From: Kineosporia succinea
GTDB taxonomy: Bacteria > Actinomycetota > Actinomycetes > Actinomycetales > Kineosporiaceae
Direction of reading: 5' to 3'
Assembly (NCBI RefSeq): GCF_030811555.1
Contig: NZ_JAUSQZ010000001.1
Location: 3,593,241 to 3,657,240 of the forward strand
Length of the DNA stretch: 64,000 nucleotides
Every line of letters begins with the position of its first letter. Within the stretch, counting starts at the first letter, position 1. Shown here piece after piece: positions 30,244 to 39,477 of this stretch. A program made the position numbers and the translations under genes. The notes below the pieces were generated by a model. It saw only the letters and a list, made by a program, of their open reading frames with translations, was not told where the DNA came from and searched no databases.

Positions 30244-32808
30244 TCACAGTCTCGGGTCGATCGGCTCCGACTCCAGCGCCAGCACCGAGAACACGGCCTC
30301 GTGCACCCGCCAGAGGGGCTCGCCGGCGGCCACCCGCTCCAGGCCCTCCAGACCCAGCGCGTACTCCCTCAGGGCGGCAGCCCGTTTACGGCCCACCGCA
30401 CGGGACTTCAGCCGGGCCAGGTTCTCCTCGAGCAGGTAGTCCGGGCCGTAGATGATGCGCAGGTACTCGGGGCCACGCACCTTCAGGCCGGGCTGCACCA
30501 GGCCTCGCTTGGTACGGGTCAGGTTGGCCAGGGGCTTCACCACCATGCCCTCGCCCCCCTCCCCGACGAGCTCCTCCCACCAGGTCACCGCCAGGTCGAC
30601 GGCGCCGGCCGCGGCCGGGTCGAGCACCATCCGGCGGGTGGTGAGGAACAGCGGGTCGGCCTCCACCAGGCGGTCGGCCAGGGCCAGGTGCCAGTGGTGG
30701 TCACGGTCGTGGAAGGTCGTGCCCTCGGCCGCGAGCAGCTGGAAGGGAGCCACCCGCACGCCGTCCAGTCCTTCGGAGGGCCAGACGTAACGGCGGTAGG
30801 CCTGCCCGAACGCATCCGCGGCGTCGCGCCGGGCCCAGGTGCGGTTGCGCAGCTCGAGCAGGGCCGGCACCCGCTGCGCGGCGGCGTTCAGGGCCTCGAC
30901 GGCCGGCGGCAGGGCTGCGCGGGAGGCTGCTCCCACCGCCGCGTACTGCTCCCGGATCAGGGCGTCGGCCTTCAGCGACCAGGGCAGGATCTCGGCGTCG
31001 AGCAGCACCCAGCCGGTGTCGAGCTCGTTCCAGATGCCGGTGCTCTCCAGGGCCGAACGCACCCGGTCGAGAAGGGCTTCCGAGTCGCTGACCGACGAGA
31101 AGAAGGGACGGCCGGTGCGGGTGTGCACGATTCCCGTCTGCCCGTCGGGGAACCCGAAGCGCGAACCGGCCACCGACGCGTCGCGGCAGACCAGCACGAC
31201 GGCCCGCGAGCCCATGTGCTTCTCTTCGCAGATCACCTCGGGCACGCCGTCTTTCGCGTACGCGGCGAACGCCTCGGCCGGGTGCTCCAGCAGCCCGGGC
31301 CGGGTGCTGGTGGGTGTCGGGGCCATCGTGGGCGGCAGGTACAGCAGCCACCGCGGGTCGACGGCCCAGCGGCTCATCACCTCGAGGGCCCCGGCCGCGT
31401 TCTCGGCCGAGACCGTGACCCGGCCGTGGTGACGGGTCTGCACCGAGCGCTTGCCCGAGACGTCGGCGAGCGTGAGAACATCCGGCTCGCGCGCGGTCTC
31501 GGGTTCCTTCGCCGGGTCGGACGGCACGAACGGCTTGGCCGGCTCGTACCAGACCTGCTCGGCCGGCACGCTGACGATCTCACGCTCCGGGTACCGCAGT
31601 GCCGTCAGGCTCCCGCCGAACACCGCGCCGGTGTCGAGGCAGAGGGTGTTGTTGATCCACTCGGTGGTCACGGTCGGCGTGTGCCCGTAGAGCACCGTCG
31701 CGCGGCCCCGGTAGTCCTTGGCCCACTGGTAGCGCACCGGCAGGCCGTAGCTGTCGGTCTCGCCGGTGGTGTCGCCGTACAGCGCGAAACTCCGCACCCG
31801 TCCCGAGGCCCGGCCGTGGTAGGCCTCTTTCAGCCCGGCGTGGGCCACGACCAGGTTGCCGCCGTCGAGCACGTAGTGCGAGATCAGGCCCTCGCAGAAC
31901 GCGGCCACGGTGGTGCGGAACTCCGGCGTCTCCGACGCCAGCTGGGCCATCGTGCGCTCCAGCCCGTGCGTGAGCTTCACGTCGCGCCCGGCCAGGGCCC
32001 GCACCAGCTTGTGCTCGTGGTTGCCGCTGACGCACAGCGCGTGGCCGGAGTCGATCATGCCCATCACCAGGCGCAACACACCGGGGGAGTCGGGGCCCCG
32101 GTCGACCAGGTCACCCACGAACACGGCCGTGCGCCCGGCCGGCGGCACCGCGTCGACCGGGTTGCCCGCCGGGTCGAGGATCAGGCCGTAACCCAGCTTG
32201 CCGAGCAAGGTCTCGAGCTCGGCACGGCAGCCGTGCACGTCGCCGATCACGTCGAACGGGCCGGTGCGCGCGCGCAGGTCGTTCAGAAGCGGCTCGCGCA
32301 CGATCACGGCCTCGGCCGCCTTCTCCGGCGAGTCGAGCACGTGCACCCGGCGGAAGCCCTCACGCTTGAGGCCCCTCAGCGAACGGTGCAGCGACTCGGA
32401 CTGCCGGTGGATCACCCGCGCCCCGAAGTCCCGGTCGGTGCGGGACGCGTTGCGCTCGAGACACACCTCTTTCGGCGTGTCCAGCACGATCGCCACGGGG
32501 AGCACGTCGTGGTCGCGGGCCACCCGCAGCAGGCTCGCCCGCGCGTCCTTCTGCACGTTGGTGGCGTCCACCACGGTGAGCAGCCCGGCCTCCAGGCGCT
32601 TGCCCACGATGTAGTTCAGCACGTCGAACGCGGCGGCCGTGGCGTCCTGCGAGTTCTCGTCGTTCGAGACCAGGCCTCGGCAGAAGTCGCTCGAGATCAC
32701 CTCGTAGGGGCCGAACTTGGCCCGCGCGAAGGTGGACTTGCCCGATCCGGAGACGCCCACGAGCACCACCAGGCAGGTGGCGGGAACGGTCAGCTGGTGC
32801 TCGCTCAT
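30244..32808 (-). CDS. pnkp: Polynucleotide kinase-phosphatase-ligase (bacterial Pnkp)
   Basis: This 854-residue, three-domain RNA repair enzyme has an N-terminal kinase with Walker A GVSGSGKST (18-26). A calcineurin-type phosphatase with GDVHGC (189-194), GDLVDRG (232-238) and GNHE (262-265) follows. The C-terminal adenylyltransferase/ligase has nucleophile Lys530 in EEKHMGSR. It heals cleaved RNA ends (5' phosphorylation, 2',3'-cyclic phosphate removal) and seals with Hen1. The start at 32808 overlaps the hen1 stop by 4 bases (ATGA). All catalytic motifs are present. Confidence 0.95.
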   Translation of the reverse strand: MSEHQLTVPATCLVVLVGVSGSGKSTFARAKFGPYEVISSDFCRGLVSNDENSQDATAAAFDVLNYIVGKRLEAGLLTVVDATNVQKDARASLLRVARDHDVLPVAIVLDTPKEVCLERNASRTDRDFGARVIHRQSESLHRSLRGLKREGFRRVHVLDSPEKAAEAVIVREPLLNDLRARTGPFDVIGDVHGCRAELETLLGKLGYGLILDPAGNPVDAVPPAGRTAVFVGDLVDRGPDSPGVLRLVMGMIDSGHALCVSGNHEHKLVRALAGRDVKLTHGLERTMAQLASETPEFRTTVAAFCEGLISHYVLDGGNLVVAHAGLKEAYHGRASGRVRSFALYGDTTGETDSYGLPVRYQWAKDYRGRATVLYGHTPTVTTEWINNTLCLDTGAVFGGSLTALRYPEREIVSVPAEQVWYEPAKPFVPSDPAKEPETAREPDVLTLADVSGKRSVQTRHHGRVTVSAENAAGALEVMSRWAVDPRWLLYLPPTMAPTPTSTRPGLLEHPAEAFAAYAKDGVPEVICEEKHMGSRAVVLVCRDASVAGSRFGFPDGQTGIVHTRTGRPFFSSVSDSEALLDRVRSALESTGIWNELDTGWVLLDAEILPWSLKADALIREQYAAVGAASRAALPPAVEALNAAAQRVPALLELRNRTWARRDAADAFGQAYRRYVWPSEGLDGVRVAPFQLLAAEGTTFHDRDHHWHLALADRLVEADPLFLTTRRMVLDPAAAGAVDLAVTWWEELVGEGGEGMVVKPLANLTRTKRGLVQPGLKVRGPEYLRIIYGPDYLLEENLARLKSRAVGRKRAAALREYALGLEGLERVAAGEPLWRVHEAVFSVLALESEPIDPRL

Positions 32809-34271
32809 CGGGACACCTCCAGGGTGAAGACGGCCAGTTGCGTCGGGGGGCCGGCCTCCGGATGCTCGGTGCCGACGCCCTTGAACCGCACGGAGTACCC
32901 GTAGCGCACCGCCACATCGGCGGCCCAGGCCTGGAACTGCTCCCGGTCCCACTCGAAACGGTGGTCGGTGTGCCGGGTCTCGCCGTGCTCCAACCCGAAG
33001 TGCGCGTTGTGCTCCACGTTCGGCGTGGTCACCAGCACCACCCCCGGCCGTGCGGTGCCGAAGACGTTCGCCGCCAGCACCGGCAGCCGCGAGGGGTCGA
33101 CGTGCTCGATCACCTCGGACAGCACCGCCGCGTCGTAACCGCTCAGCGAGGCGTCGGCGTAGACCAGCGACGACTGCCGCAGCGTGATGCGCTCACGCAC
33201 CCGGTCGGACTGCTGTTCCAGCCGCAACCGGCGCACCGCGGTCTGCAGCGCCCGGTGCGACACGTCCACGCCCAGAAGTCTCTGATAGCGCGGGTTCTCG
33301 AGCAGCGCCCGGAGCAGCTTGCCCTCCCCGCAGCCGAGGTCGGCCACGCTCTGCGCACCCGCCGCCTCGAGCGACTCGACCAGGGCGTTCACCCGCTGCA
33401 CCCACAGCGGAGCCTCCGGCCCCGCGAGAACCGGCGCGACCACGGACCCGTCGGGAGAGACCGACCCGACCGACGCGTCCTCAAGCTCGTTCTCCTCGGC
33501 CACCAGATCGGGCGACACCTCGTCCTCGAGACCGGCGAACCGCTCGGACGCGTCGTCGACCAGGCGCCGCTGGTGACGCAGGTACCGCTCGGTGATCAGC
33601 GCGCGCTCGGGGTGCTCGGTGAGCCAGCCCTCCCCGGCCCGCACCAGTTTGTCGACCTCGTCGGCGGTGACCCAGTAGTGCTTGGCGTCGTCGAGCACGG
33701 GCAGCATCACGTAGAGCTGACTCAGTGCGTCGGACACCAGCTTGCGGCCACTCAGACGCAGGTCGACGTAGGGCGAGTCGCCCCAGCCGAACTCCGGGTC
33801 CAGCGGCACCGGCGTCACCGAGACCGACCAGCCCAGGGGCTCGAAGAGTCGGCGCGCCACGTCGGTGCCACCCCGGCAGGGCAGTGCCGGTACGTGCAGC
33901 GACAGGTCGAGCGGCGCCCCGGGCAGGTCGGGCCGCACGTCGCAGCGACCACTGATCGCCGTCTTGAACACCTTGCCCAGCGCCACGGCGAGCATCGACG
34001 AGGCGGCGTAGGGCCGGTCGTTCACGTACTGCGCCAGCGAGAAACCCTCGGCCGGCCGGGAGCCACGGCCCCGCACCAGCGCGATCGGGTCGACCTCCAG
34101 CAACAGGGCAGCCGTGCAGGTGGTCGCGTCGGCGCGCGGGTAGAACACGTGCGCCGTGCCGACGGGCAGCCCGAACTTCTGCGCCCGGTCGGGATGCTTG
34201 TGCAGCAGGTAGCCCAGGTCGGTGGCCGGAGCCTCGGTCCGCTCGCTGGTCGAGGTGATCGTCAGGAACAC
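32805..34271 (-). CDS. hen1: RNA 3'-terminal 2'-O-methyltransferase Hen1
   Basis: This 488-residue partner of Pnkp has an N-terminal domain that activates the Pnkp ligase (FLTITSTSERTEAPATDLGYLLHKHPDR) and a C-terminal SAM methyltransferase with DLGCGEG (311-317). The metal-binding EVIEHVD (386-392) with later His residues (VEHNAHFG) completes it. It methylates the 2'-OH at the RNA break before ligation, so repaired RNA resists a second cut by the same ribotoxin. The GTG start is at 34271. An acidic linker (about 245-270) separates the domains. Confidence 0.95.
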   Translation of the reverse strand: MFLTITSTSERTEAPATDLGYLLHKHPDRAQKFGLPVGTAHVFYPRADATTCTAALLLEVDPIALVRGRGSRPAEGFSLAQYVNDRPYAASSMLAVALGKVFKTAISGRCDVRPDLPGAPLDLSLHVPALPCRGGTDVARRLFEPLGWSVSVTPVPLDPEFGWGDSPYVDLRLSGRKLVSDALSQLYVMLPVLDDAKHYWVTADEVDKLVRAGEGWLTEHPERALITERYLRHQRRLVDDASERFAGLEDEVSPDLVAEENELEDASVGSVSPDGSVVAPVLAGPEAPLWVQRVNALVESLEAAGAQSVADLGCGEGKLLRALLENPRYQRLLGVDVSHRALQTAVRRLRLEQQSDRVRERITLRQSSLVYADASLSGYDAAVLSEVIEHVDPSRLPVLAANVFGTARPGVVLVTTPNVEHNAHFGLEHGETRHTDHRFEWDREQFQAWAADVAVRYGYSVRFKGVGTEHPEAGPPTQLAVFTLEVSR

Positions 34272-34294
34272 GAGAGCCAGTCTGTCAATCGGGG

Positions 34295-34333
34295 CGGCTC
34301 CGGCCCACGCAATTTCGGCGTGGGTCGGAGCCG
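34295..34333 (-). terminator. Hairpin after chemoreceptor gene
   Basis: CGGCTCCGGCCCACG pairs with CGTGGGTCGGAGCCG (15 bp, one G-T pair) around a 9-base loop. It lies 10 bases beyond the chemoreceptor stop and separates it from hen1. Confidence 0.75.
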
Positions 34334-34343
34334 ATTATCGAGA

Positions 34344-35477
34344 TCAGGAGTTGTCGATGATGTCTCGGAGCACCTGAGCCTGTTCCTGAACCGAAGTGAC
34401 AGCCTGCTGGACCTCCATCGCCTGACTGGAGGTGTGCCGGGCACGCTCGGCGATGACCGAGATGGTCTGAGCGATACTCTCGGTGGTGGCGGACTGCTCC
34501 TCGATGGCGGCGGCGATCGTCTCCTGGGACTCGCGGATCCGGTCGACCAGCCCGTCGATTCCGGCCGTGGCCTCGGCACTGCCGTCCGCGGCCGTCTGGA
34601 TGTCCTTGATCTTGTTCTCGATGTCGCTGATGCTCGCCGTGGTGGTCTCGGCCAGCTGCTTCACCTCGTCGGCCACGACCGCGAAGCCCTTGCCCGCCTC
34701 GCCGGCCCGGGCCGCCTCGATCGTGGCGTTCAGGGCCAGCATCTTGGTCTGCCCGGCCACCGCCTCGATGATGCGCAGGATCCCGCCGATCTCGTTGCTC
34801 ATGCTCTGCAGCTCGCGCAGCTGCTGCAGGTTCTGTGCGGTGGCGTCCACGGTTCGCTGCACCTGCTGGGTCGCCTCCGAGGAGGCCCGGGCGATCTCGC
34901 GGACGGCCGCGTTCATCTGTTCGGTGGCGCCGGCCGCGTTGGTCGCCTGCTGCGAGGTGTCACCCGCGGTCTCGGCCAGCGTGCGTGAGACATGGTCGAG
35001 TCGCGACGTCACCTCCTCGTTCGCGGCGAAGGTGGCGTTCGCCCGCGCGTTGCGATCGGTCACGTTGTCCCAGGCCACGATGTAGCCGAGGCGTTGACCG
35101 TCGGTGTCCGTGATGGCGTTGATCATCGTGCGCAGGGTGACCCCGCCGAAGGAGAAGACCGCGACCCGGGGCAGAGCACCCGGTTCAGCCAGGATGCGCT
35201 CGATTCGCGAGGGGTCCTTGTGGAACCGGTGGATCGAGCCGCCCATCAGGTCGTGCAGGCTCACCCCGAACGAGGCGTGGATCTTCGGGGCGAGCTCGCC
35301 GAGCGTCGCGAAGGCCAGCCGGTTGGCCCAGACCAGGGTCAGGTTCATGTCGGCGATGAAGCAGTTCACGTGCACGCTGTCGAGTGCGGCGCGCAGCGGG
35401 TGGGTCTGGTCCTGCAGGGCGGTGAGGAGCGACGCCTGTTGCGGCGCCTTCCTGGCTCGCGTCATCAACAGACTCAT
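34344..35477 (-). CDS. Soluble PAS-containing methyl-accepting chemotaxis protein
   Basis: This 377-residue chemoreceptor has no transmembrane segment. A PAS-type domain (about 25-140: [24 protein letters not shown], then [15 protein letters not shown]) is joined to a coiled-coil signalling domain. The signalling domain holds the hairpin tip [40 protein letters not shown] (split here by residue about 240-280). It should sense an internal or redox/energy signal and feed CheA/CheW. Its presence implies a motile or chemotactic organism. Confidence 0.92.
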   Translation of the reverse strand: MSLLMTRARKAPQQASLLTALQDQTHPLRAALDSVHVNCFIADMNLTLVWANRLAFATLGELAPKIHASFGVSLHDLMGGSIHRFHKDPSRIERILAEPGALPRVAVFSFGGVTLRTMINAITDTDGQRLGYIVAWDNVTDRNARANATFAANEEVTSRLDHVSRTLAETAGDTSQQATNAAGATEQMNAAVREIARASSEATQQVQRTVDATAQNLQQLRELQSMSNEIGGILRIIEAVAGQTKMLALNATIEAARAGEAGKGFAVVADEVKQLAETTTASISDIENKIKDIQTAADGSAEATAGIDGLVDRIRESQETIAAAIEEQSATTESIAQTISVIAERARHTSSQAMEVQQAVTSVQEQAQVLRDIIDNS

Positions 35478-35720
35478 GGCAGTTCCCCCGATGCTTGAGT
35501 TGATCGCCTCGTTGCTAGGGAGGTTGTCGCCAGGGACGGCCAGATCTTGAAGAACTGCGGCCCGCGTCCTTGAGGTCGGGACCTTTGGCCCGGGCCGTTC
35601 GGCGACAGCTCCGAGGCAGGACGATCAGGTCGGCGTGGGGCTCTTGCATCTTCCCTGCATCGAGTGCCTTAATGATGGCACTGAGTGCATTGGGGCACCC
35701 AGGACGAGAGGAGTCGGGCC

Positions 35721-36032
35721 ATGACCAGCACCTTGACCCCCACCCTCGGCGGCGCGAAGCATGCCGAGGCGCAGCTCTACGTCACGGCGACGCACAAAGT
35801 GCGGTCGTCATCCGGGAAACCTCCCTTCGCCTGGGTCCCCTACGGCGCTCAGCACGCCTGGCAGGCCGGTTCACGCAAGACCCTGTGCGGCGAGTGGACG
35901 TCCGGCTGGACCGTCTTCTGGGACCGCCCGTTCTCGGCCGCCCCGCACGAGGCCTGCCCGGCCTGCGTCGAGGCCTCCCTGCCGGAGGCGTCCCGCCGCC
36001 GGCTCGACCCCGCGCTGCGGCGCACCGCCTGA
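35721..36032 (+). CDS. Hypothetical protein with zinc-ribbon-like cysteines
   Basis: This 103-residue protein has the pattern FAWVPYGAQHAWQAGSRKTLCGEW, then WTVFWDRPFSAAPHEACPACVEA. The Cys of TLCGEW and the CPAC pair, with nearby His residues, could bind zinc. It is seen widely in actinobacteria as far as I recall, but I know no function. The start at 35721 has GAGAGGAG at 35706-35713. A 26-bp hairpin follows the stop. Confidence 0.7.
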   Translation: MTSTLTPTLGGAKHAEAQLYVTATHKVRSSSGKPPFAWVPYGAQHAWQAGSRKTLCGEWTSGWTVFWDRPFSAAPHEACPACVEASLPEASRRRLDPALRRTA

Positions 36033-36040
36033 CTTTCGCG

Positions 36041-36100
36041 AGAACCAAGGCGGCTTGAGGACGTTCCGGTGCCCGAACGTCCTCAAGCCGCCTTGGTTCT
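36041..36100. terminator. Perfect 26-bp inverted repeat
   Basis: The arms 36041-36066 and 36075-36100 are fully complementary over 26 bases (starting AGAACCAAGGCGG) around an 8-base loop CGGTGCCC. It starts 8 bases after the stop of the zinc-ribbon-like gene. Its length is well beyond what termination needs. Confidence 0.8.
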
Positions 36101-36194
36101 GTGGTCGGGTCGCGGGGGCGACAGGGGCTGCGGCGTGAGCCGTCCCACTGCCCGGACAGCCGCCTGCCCCGCTTCGCCGGGTATGGTCACGGGC

Positions 36195-36959
36195 ATGTCA
36201 CGGGTCCCGCTCGTCCCCGGAGAGCAGTCCGCCCCGGGAAGCCACCCCGACACCGGGCGGCGTATCGCAGCCGCGGCTTTCGAATTGTTCGAGGCCCGGG
36301 GCTACGACGGCACCACGGTCGACGCGATCGCCGAGAGAGCGGGCATCGCCCGGCGCACGTTCTTCCGCTACTTCCGTTCCAAGGACGACGTGATCTTCCC
36401 CGATCACGACTCCCTGCTCGCCATGGTGAACCAGCACCTCATCGCCCAGACCGCCCTCGACCCGATCGAGGCCATCTGCGGCGCGGTGAAACTCGTGCTG
36501 CTGAGCTACCTCGACGACCCGAAGGTCTCGGTGCAGCGCTACCGGCTCTCGCGCAGCGTGCCGGCCCTGCGCGACCGCGAGCTGGCCAGCGTGCAGCGCT
36601 ACGAGCGCACCTTCAGCCGCTACGTGCGCGGGCGGCTGGCGGGAACGCTGCCCGAGGCCCAGGCCGTGCTGCGCGCCGATGTCGTGGCGGCCGCGGTGGT
36701 CGCCGCGCACAATGCCGTGCTGCGCGAATGGCTGCGCGCCGGAGGCGGTTACGACCCGATCGGAGATCTCGACACGGCGTCCGGGTGGGTGATGCAGACG
36801 TTCGGCGCCGCCCCCACGGTGCCCGGCACCCCGCCCGTCACCTCACCCGTCGCTCCGCCGGTGAAGGGCCCGAACGACGACGTGGTGGTGGCGGTGTTCC
36901 GCGCCGGCCAGCCGCTCGACGACGTGGTCGCGCGGATCTCCCGCTCGCTGAGCAGCTAG
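36195..36959 (+). CDS. TetR-family transcriptional regulator
   Basis: This 254-residue regulator has a TetR HTH (RRIAAAAFELFEARGYDGTTVDAIAERAGIARRTFFRYF, split over about 20-58), followed by KDDVIFPDHD and an all-helical ligand domain. A Pro-rich linker (PGTPPVTSPVAPPVKGP) precedes a short C-terminal helix, which is an unusual tail. ATG 36183 is an alternative start. The last 4 bases overlap the Rrf2 gene tail to tail (CTAG). The target is unknown. Confidence 0.88.
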   Translation: MSRVPLVPGEQSAPGSHPDTGRRIAAAAFELFEARGYDGTTVDAIAERAGIARRTFFRYFRSKDDVIFPDHDSLLAMVNQHLIAQTALDPIEAICGAVKLVLLSYLDDPKVSVQRYRLSRSVPALRDRELASVQRYERTFSRYVRGRLAGTLPEAQAVLRADVVAAAVVAAHNAVLREWLRAGGGYDPIGDLDTASGWVMQTFGAAPTVPGTPPVTSPVAPPVKGPNDDVVVAVFRAGQPLDDVVARISRSLSS

Positions 36960-37417
36960 ATACGCGCACGCCACACGTCGTCGTCGGTGAGCAGCGAGCT
37001 GACCACCTCGGGCAGCGTGCCGTTGCTGACGTCGGCGAGCGTCGCCGTCTCGAGCACGACGCGCATCTTGGCACGCAGTGCCACCCAGACATCTCGCAGC
37101 GCCACGGCCGCTCCCGAGTAGGCCACGTCCTCCGGGCGCTCCCCGGCGATGTTGGCCAGCGGCCCGTCGATCACCCGGATCACGTCGGCGATCTTGATCT
37201 CCGCGGCGGGCTGGGCCAGCCGGTAGCCGCCCTCGGCCCCACGACGGCTCTGCACCAGACCGGCCGTGCGCAGCTCGGCCAGGATGTTCAGCAGGAAGGG
37301 CAGCGGGATGCTCTGCCGTTCGGCCACCGTCTCGGTCTTGATCCACGCGCCCTCCGGGGCGGCGGCGAGCTCGAGGGCCGCCCGGACTGCGTAGTCGGTC
37401 TTCGCGGAGATGCGCAC
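36956..37417 (-). CDS. Rrf2-family transcriptional regulator without cluster cysteines
   Basis: This 153-residue protein starts MRISAKTDYAVRAALELAA, the classic Rrf2 start, and has a winged helix (VAERQSIPLPFLLNILAELRTAGLVQSRRGAEGGYRLA). No cysteine is present, so it does not bind a [2Fe-2S] cluster the way IscR or NsrR does, and it must sense something else. The start is GTG. It is convergent with the TetR gene. Confidence 0.88.
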   Translation of the reverse strand: MRISAKTDYAVRAALELAAAPEGAWIKTETVAERQSIPLPFLLNILAELRTAGLVQSRRGAEGGYRLAQPAAEIKIADVIRVIDGPLANIAGERPEDVAYSGAAVALRDVWVALRAKMRVVLETATLADVSNGTLPEVVSSLLTDDDVWRARI

Positions 37418-37446
37418 CCGCCCATTGTGCCGGGTGTCGCCAGGAC

Positions 37447-38436
37447 CTAGTGCACGTCAGCGGGTTCCCGCTCGCCGTCGTGACCGTGGGTGCGGGCACG
37501 GCGCCGTTCCAGCACCAGGCTCACCGCCGCCGTTCCCCCGATCAGCCCCACCACCACGGCCAGGCTCACCCAGGTCGGGATCTCCGGGGCCCAGCCGAAC
37601 CCGGTCTCGTGCATCGCCTCGAGAATCAGCTTCACCCCGATGAAGGCCAGCACCAGCGAGAGCCCCTTGTTCAGGTGCTCCAGCCGGTCGAGCAGGCCCC
37701 GCACCACGAAGAACAGCTGGCGCAGCCCGATCAGCGCGAACGCGTTGGCACTGACCACCAGGAACGCCTCGGTGGTGAGCCCGAAGATCGCCGGGATCGA
37801 GTCGAGGGCGAACAGCACGTCGGTGACGCCGATCGTCAGCATCGTCAGCAGCAGGGGAGTGGCCCGCCGGTGACCGTTCTCGCGCACGAACAGGCGGGTT
37901 CCGTGCCAGACCCGGGTGCTCGGGATCAGCCGGCTCAGGGCGCTCGCGGTGGCGGGCACCTCCTCGTCGTCCTCCGCCGGCGCGGGCGAGGGCCGGATCA
38001 TCGTCCAGGCGGTGTGGATGAGCAGCGCGCCGAACAGGTAGAAGACCCAGGAGAAGCGGGCGATCGCCACCGCGCCGACCGCGATCAGGACGCCGCGCAG
38101 CACCAGGGCGATGACCACGCCGAAGGTCAGCACCCGCAGCTGCAGCTGCTGCGGGACGCCGAAACGGTTCATCAGCACGAGGAACACGAACAGGTTGTCG
38201 ATGCTGAGGCTGTACTCGGTGAGCCAGCCGGCCAGGAACTGCCCGGCCGGCCCGGACCCGAACCCGGCCCCGACCGCCACCGCGAAGAGCAGGGCCGCCA
38301 CCACGTAGAAAGCCACCCAGCGGGCGCTGCTGCGCGCCGTCTGCCGGTGACTGTGCCCGCTGAGGATCAGGTCCACCGTCAGGAGAAGAGCGATCAGGCC
38401 GAGAGTGCCGGCCCACCACAGGATGCTGACGTGCAT
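37447..38436 (-). CDS. TerC family membrane protein
   Basis: This 329-residue integral membrane protein has about eight helices and the TerC signatures YSLSIDNLFVFLVLMNRF and TDVLFALDSIPAIFGLT. The acidic residues in these helices are thought to bind metal (Mn2+ export in related proteins). The start at 38436 (MHVSILWWAG) removes a non-homologous leader. The C-terminal tail is basic and His-containing (RRRARTHGHDGE). No riboswitch was recognised upstream. Confidence 0.88.
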   Translation of the reverse strand: MHVSILWWAGTLGLIALLLTVDLILSGHSHRQTARSSARWVAFYVVAALLFAVAVGAGFGSGPAGQFLAGWLTEYSLSIDNLFVFLVLMNRFGVPQQLQLRVLTFGVVIALVLRGVLIAVGAVAIARFSWVFYLFGALLIHTAWTMIRPSPAPAEDDEEVPATASALSRLIPSTRVWHGTRLFVRENGHRRATPLLLTMLTIGVTDVLFALDSIPAIFGLTTEAFLVVSANAFALIGLRQLFFVVRGLLDRLEHLNKGLSLVLAFIGVKLILEAMHETGFGWAPEIPTWVSLAVVVGLIGGTAAVSLVLERRRARTHGHDGEREPADVH

Positions 38437-38547
38437 GTCACGCCTCCCGGCCCCGTGAGGGAAGAGGGCCTCATCCGGCCACTTTCGCACCGTTCGGGCC
38501 GGCAACCGCGCGCGATGCGCCGCGGGTGCGTCTGCTTATCTGGAGGC

Positions 38548-39477
38548 ATGCTCCTGCTGATCCGTCGCCGCGTCGATCCCGAACTGGTGCTCGTCGCCGT
38601 CGTGGCCCTCTGGATCGGGATGTTCCTGCTGGTGGACGCGGCGCCGGTGGCCTGGGTGGGTGGTCACGAGCTGGCCCGTCAGCTGGTGCTCGGGATCGCC
38701 ACCTGGGCGATGCTCGCCCACCTCCTGCGGCGCGAGAGCGTGCTGGTGCGCTGGCAGACGATGCTGGTGGTGCTGTTCGCGTCGATCGTCGAGTACACGT
38801 TCTCGCCGCTGCTCGAGGCCTACACCTACCGCATCGGCACGGTGCCGATGTTCGTTCCGCCGGGGCACGGCCTGGTGTATCTGGCGGCCCTGGCCCTGGG
38901 ACGTTCCGGCCTGGTCCGGCGGCACGCTCGCCTCTGGTCGGTGGGCACGGTGGTGGCCGGCGGGGCCTGGGCGCTGCACGGCCTGTTCCTCGCCGAGCGG
39001 CCCGACGTGCTCGGCGCGTTCTGGTTCCTGTGCCTGCTCGGGTTCATGATCTGGGGCCGGGCCCGGCTGCTCTACGTGGGCGCGTTCGTGGTGGTGACCT
39101 ACCTGGAGCTGCTCGGCACCGCGCTGCACACCTGGTCGTGGGCGCCCTACGACCCGGTGCTGGGCGTGATCAGCCAGGGCAACCCGCCCTCCGGCGCGGC
39201 GGGCGGGTACGGCTGGTTCGACCTCTACGCGACGCTTCTCGCGCCCCGGCTTCAGTCTTTGTTCAGCAGCTCGAGGGTGTCGGCGTGGAGAAGGCCGTTG
39301 GTGGCCACGGCGTTGCCGCCGAACGGGCCGTCCTTGCCCTCGAGCGAGGTGAACGTGCCGCCGGCCTCGACCACGATCGGAACCAGCGCGGCCATGTCGT
39401 ACAACGCCAGCTCGGGTTCGCAGGCCAGGTCGACGGCACCCTCGGCGAGCAGCATGTACGACCAGAAGTCGCCGTAG
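38548..39477 (+). CDS. Hypothetical multi-pass membrane protein with antisense tail
   Basis: This frame encodes 309 residues. Residues 1-235 form about seven hydrophobic helices ([49 protein letters not shown]) and end [15 protein letters not shown]. The last 70 residues are Ser/Pro/Ala-rich and lie entirely antisense to hisN (226-base overlap). They do not look like a folded domain, so the original stop may have been lost. GGAGG lies just upstream of the ATG. I do not recognise the family. Confidence 0.7.
   Translation: MLLLIRRRVDPELVLVAVVALWIGMFLLVDAAPVAWVGGHELARQLVLGIATWAMLAHLLRRESVLVRWQTMLVVLFASIVEYTFSPLLEAYTYRIGTVPMFVPPGHGLVYLAALALGRSGLVRRHARLWSVGTVVAGGAWALHGLFLAERPDVLGAFWFLCLLGFMIWGRARLLYVGAFVVVTYLELLGTALHTWSWAPYDPVLGVISQGNPPSGAAGGYGWFDLYATLLAPRLQSLFSSSRVSAWRRPLVATALPPNGPSLPSSEVNVPPASTTIGTSAAMSYNASSGSQARSTAPSASSMYDQKSP

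Noticed and set aside
29950-32904. Very long open frame (about 984 codons) on the + strand across pnkp
   Set aside because: It is antisense to the well-supported pnkp gene; GC-rich codon bias keeps the opposite strand open. The translation is Gly/Arg/His/Val-rich without domains.
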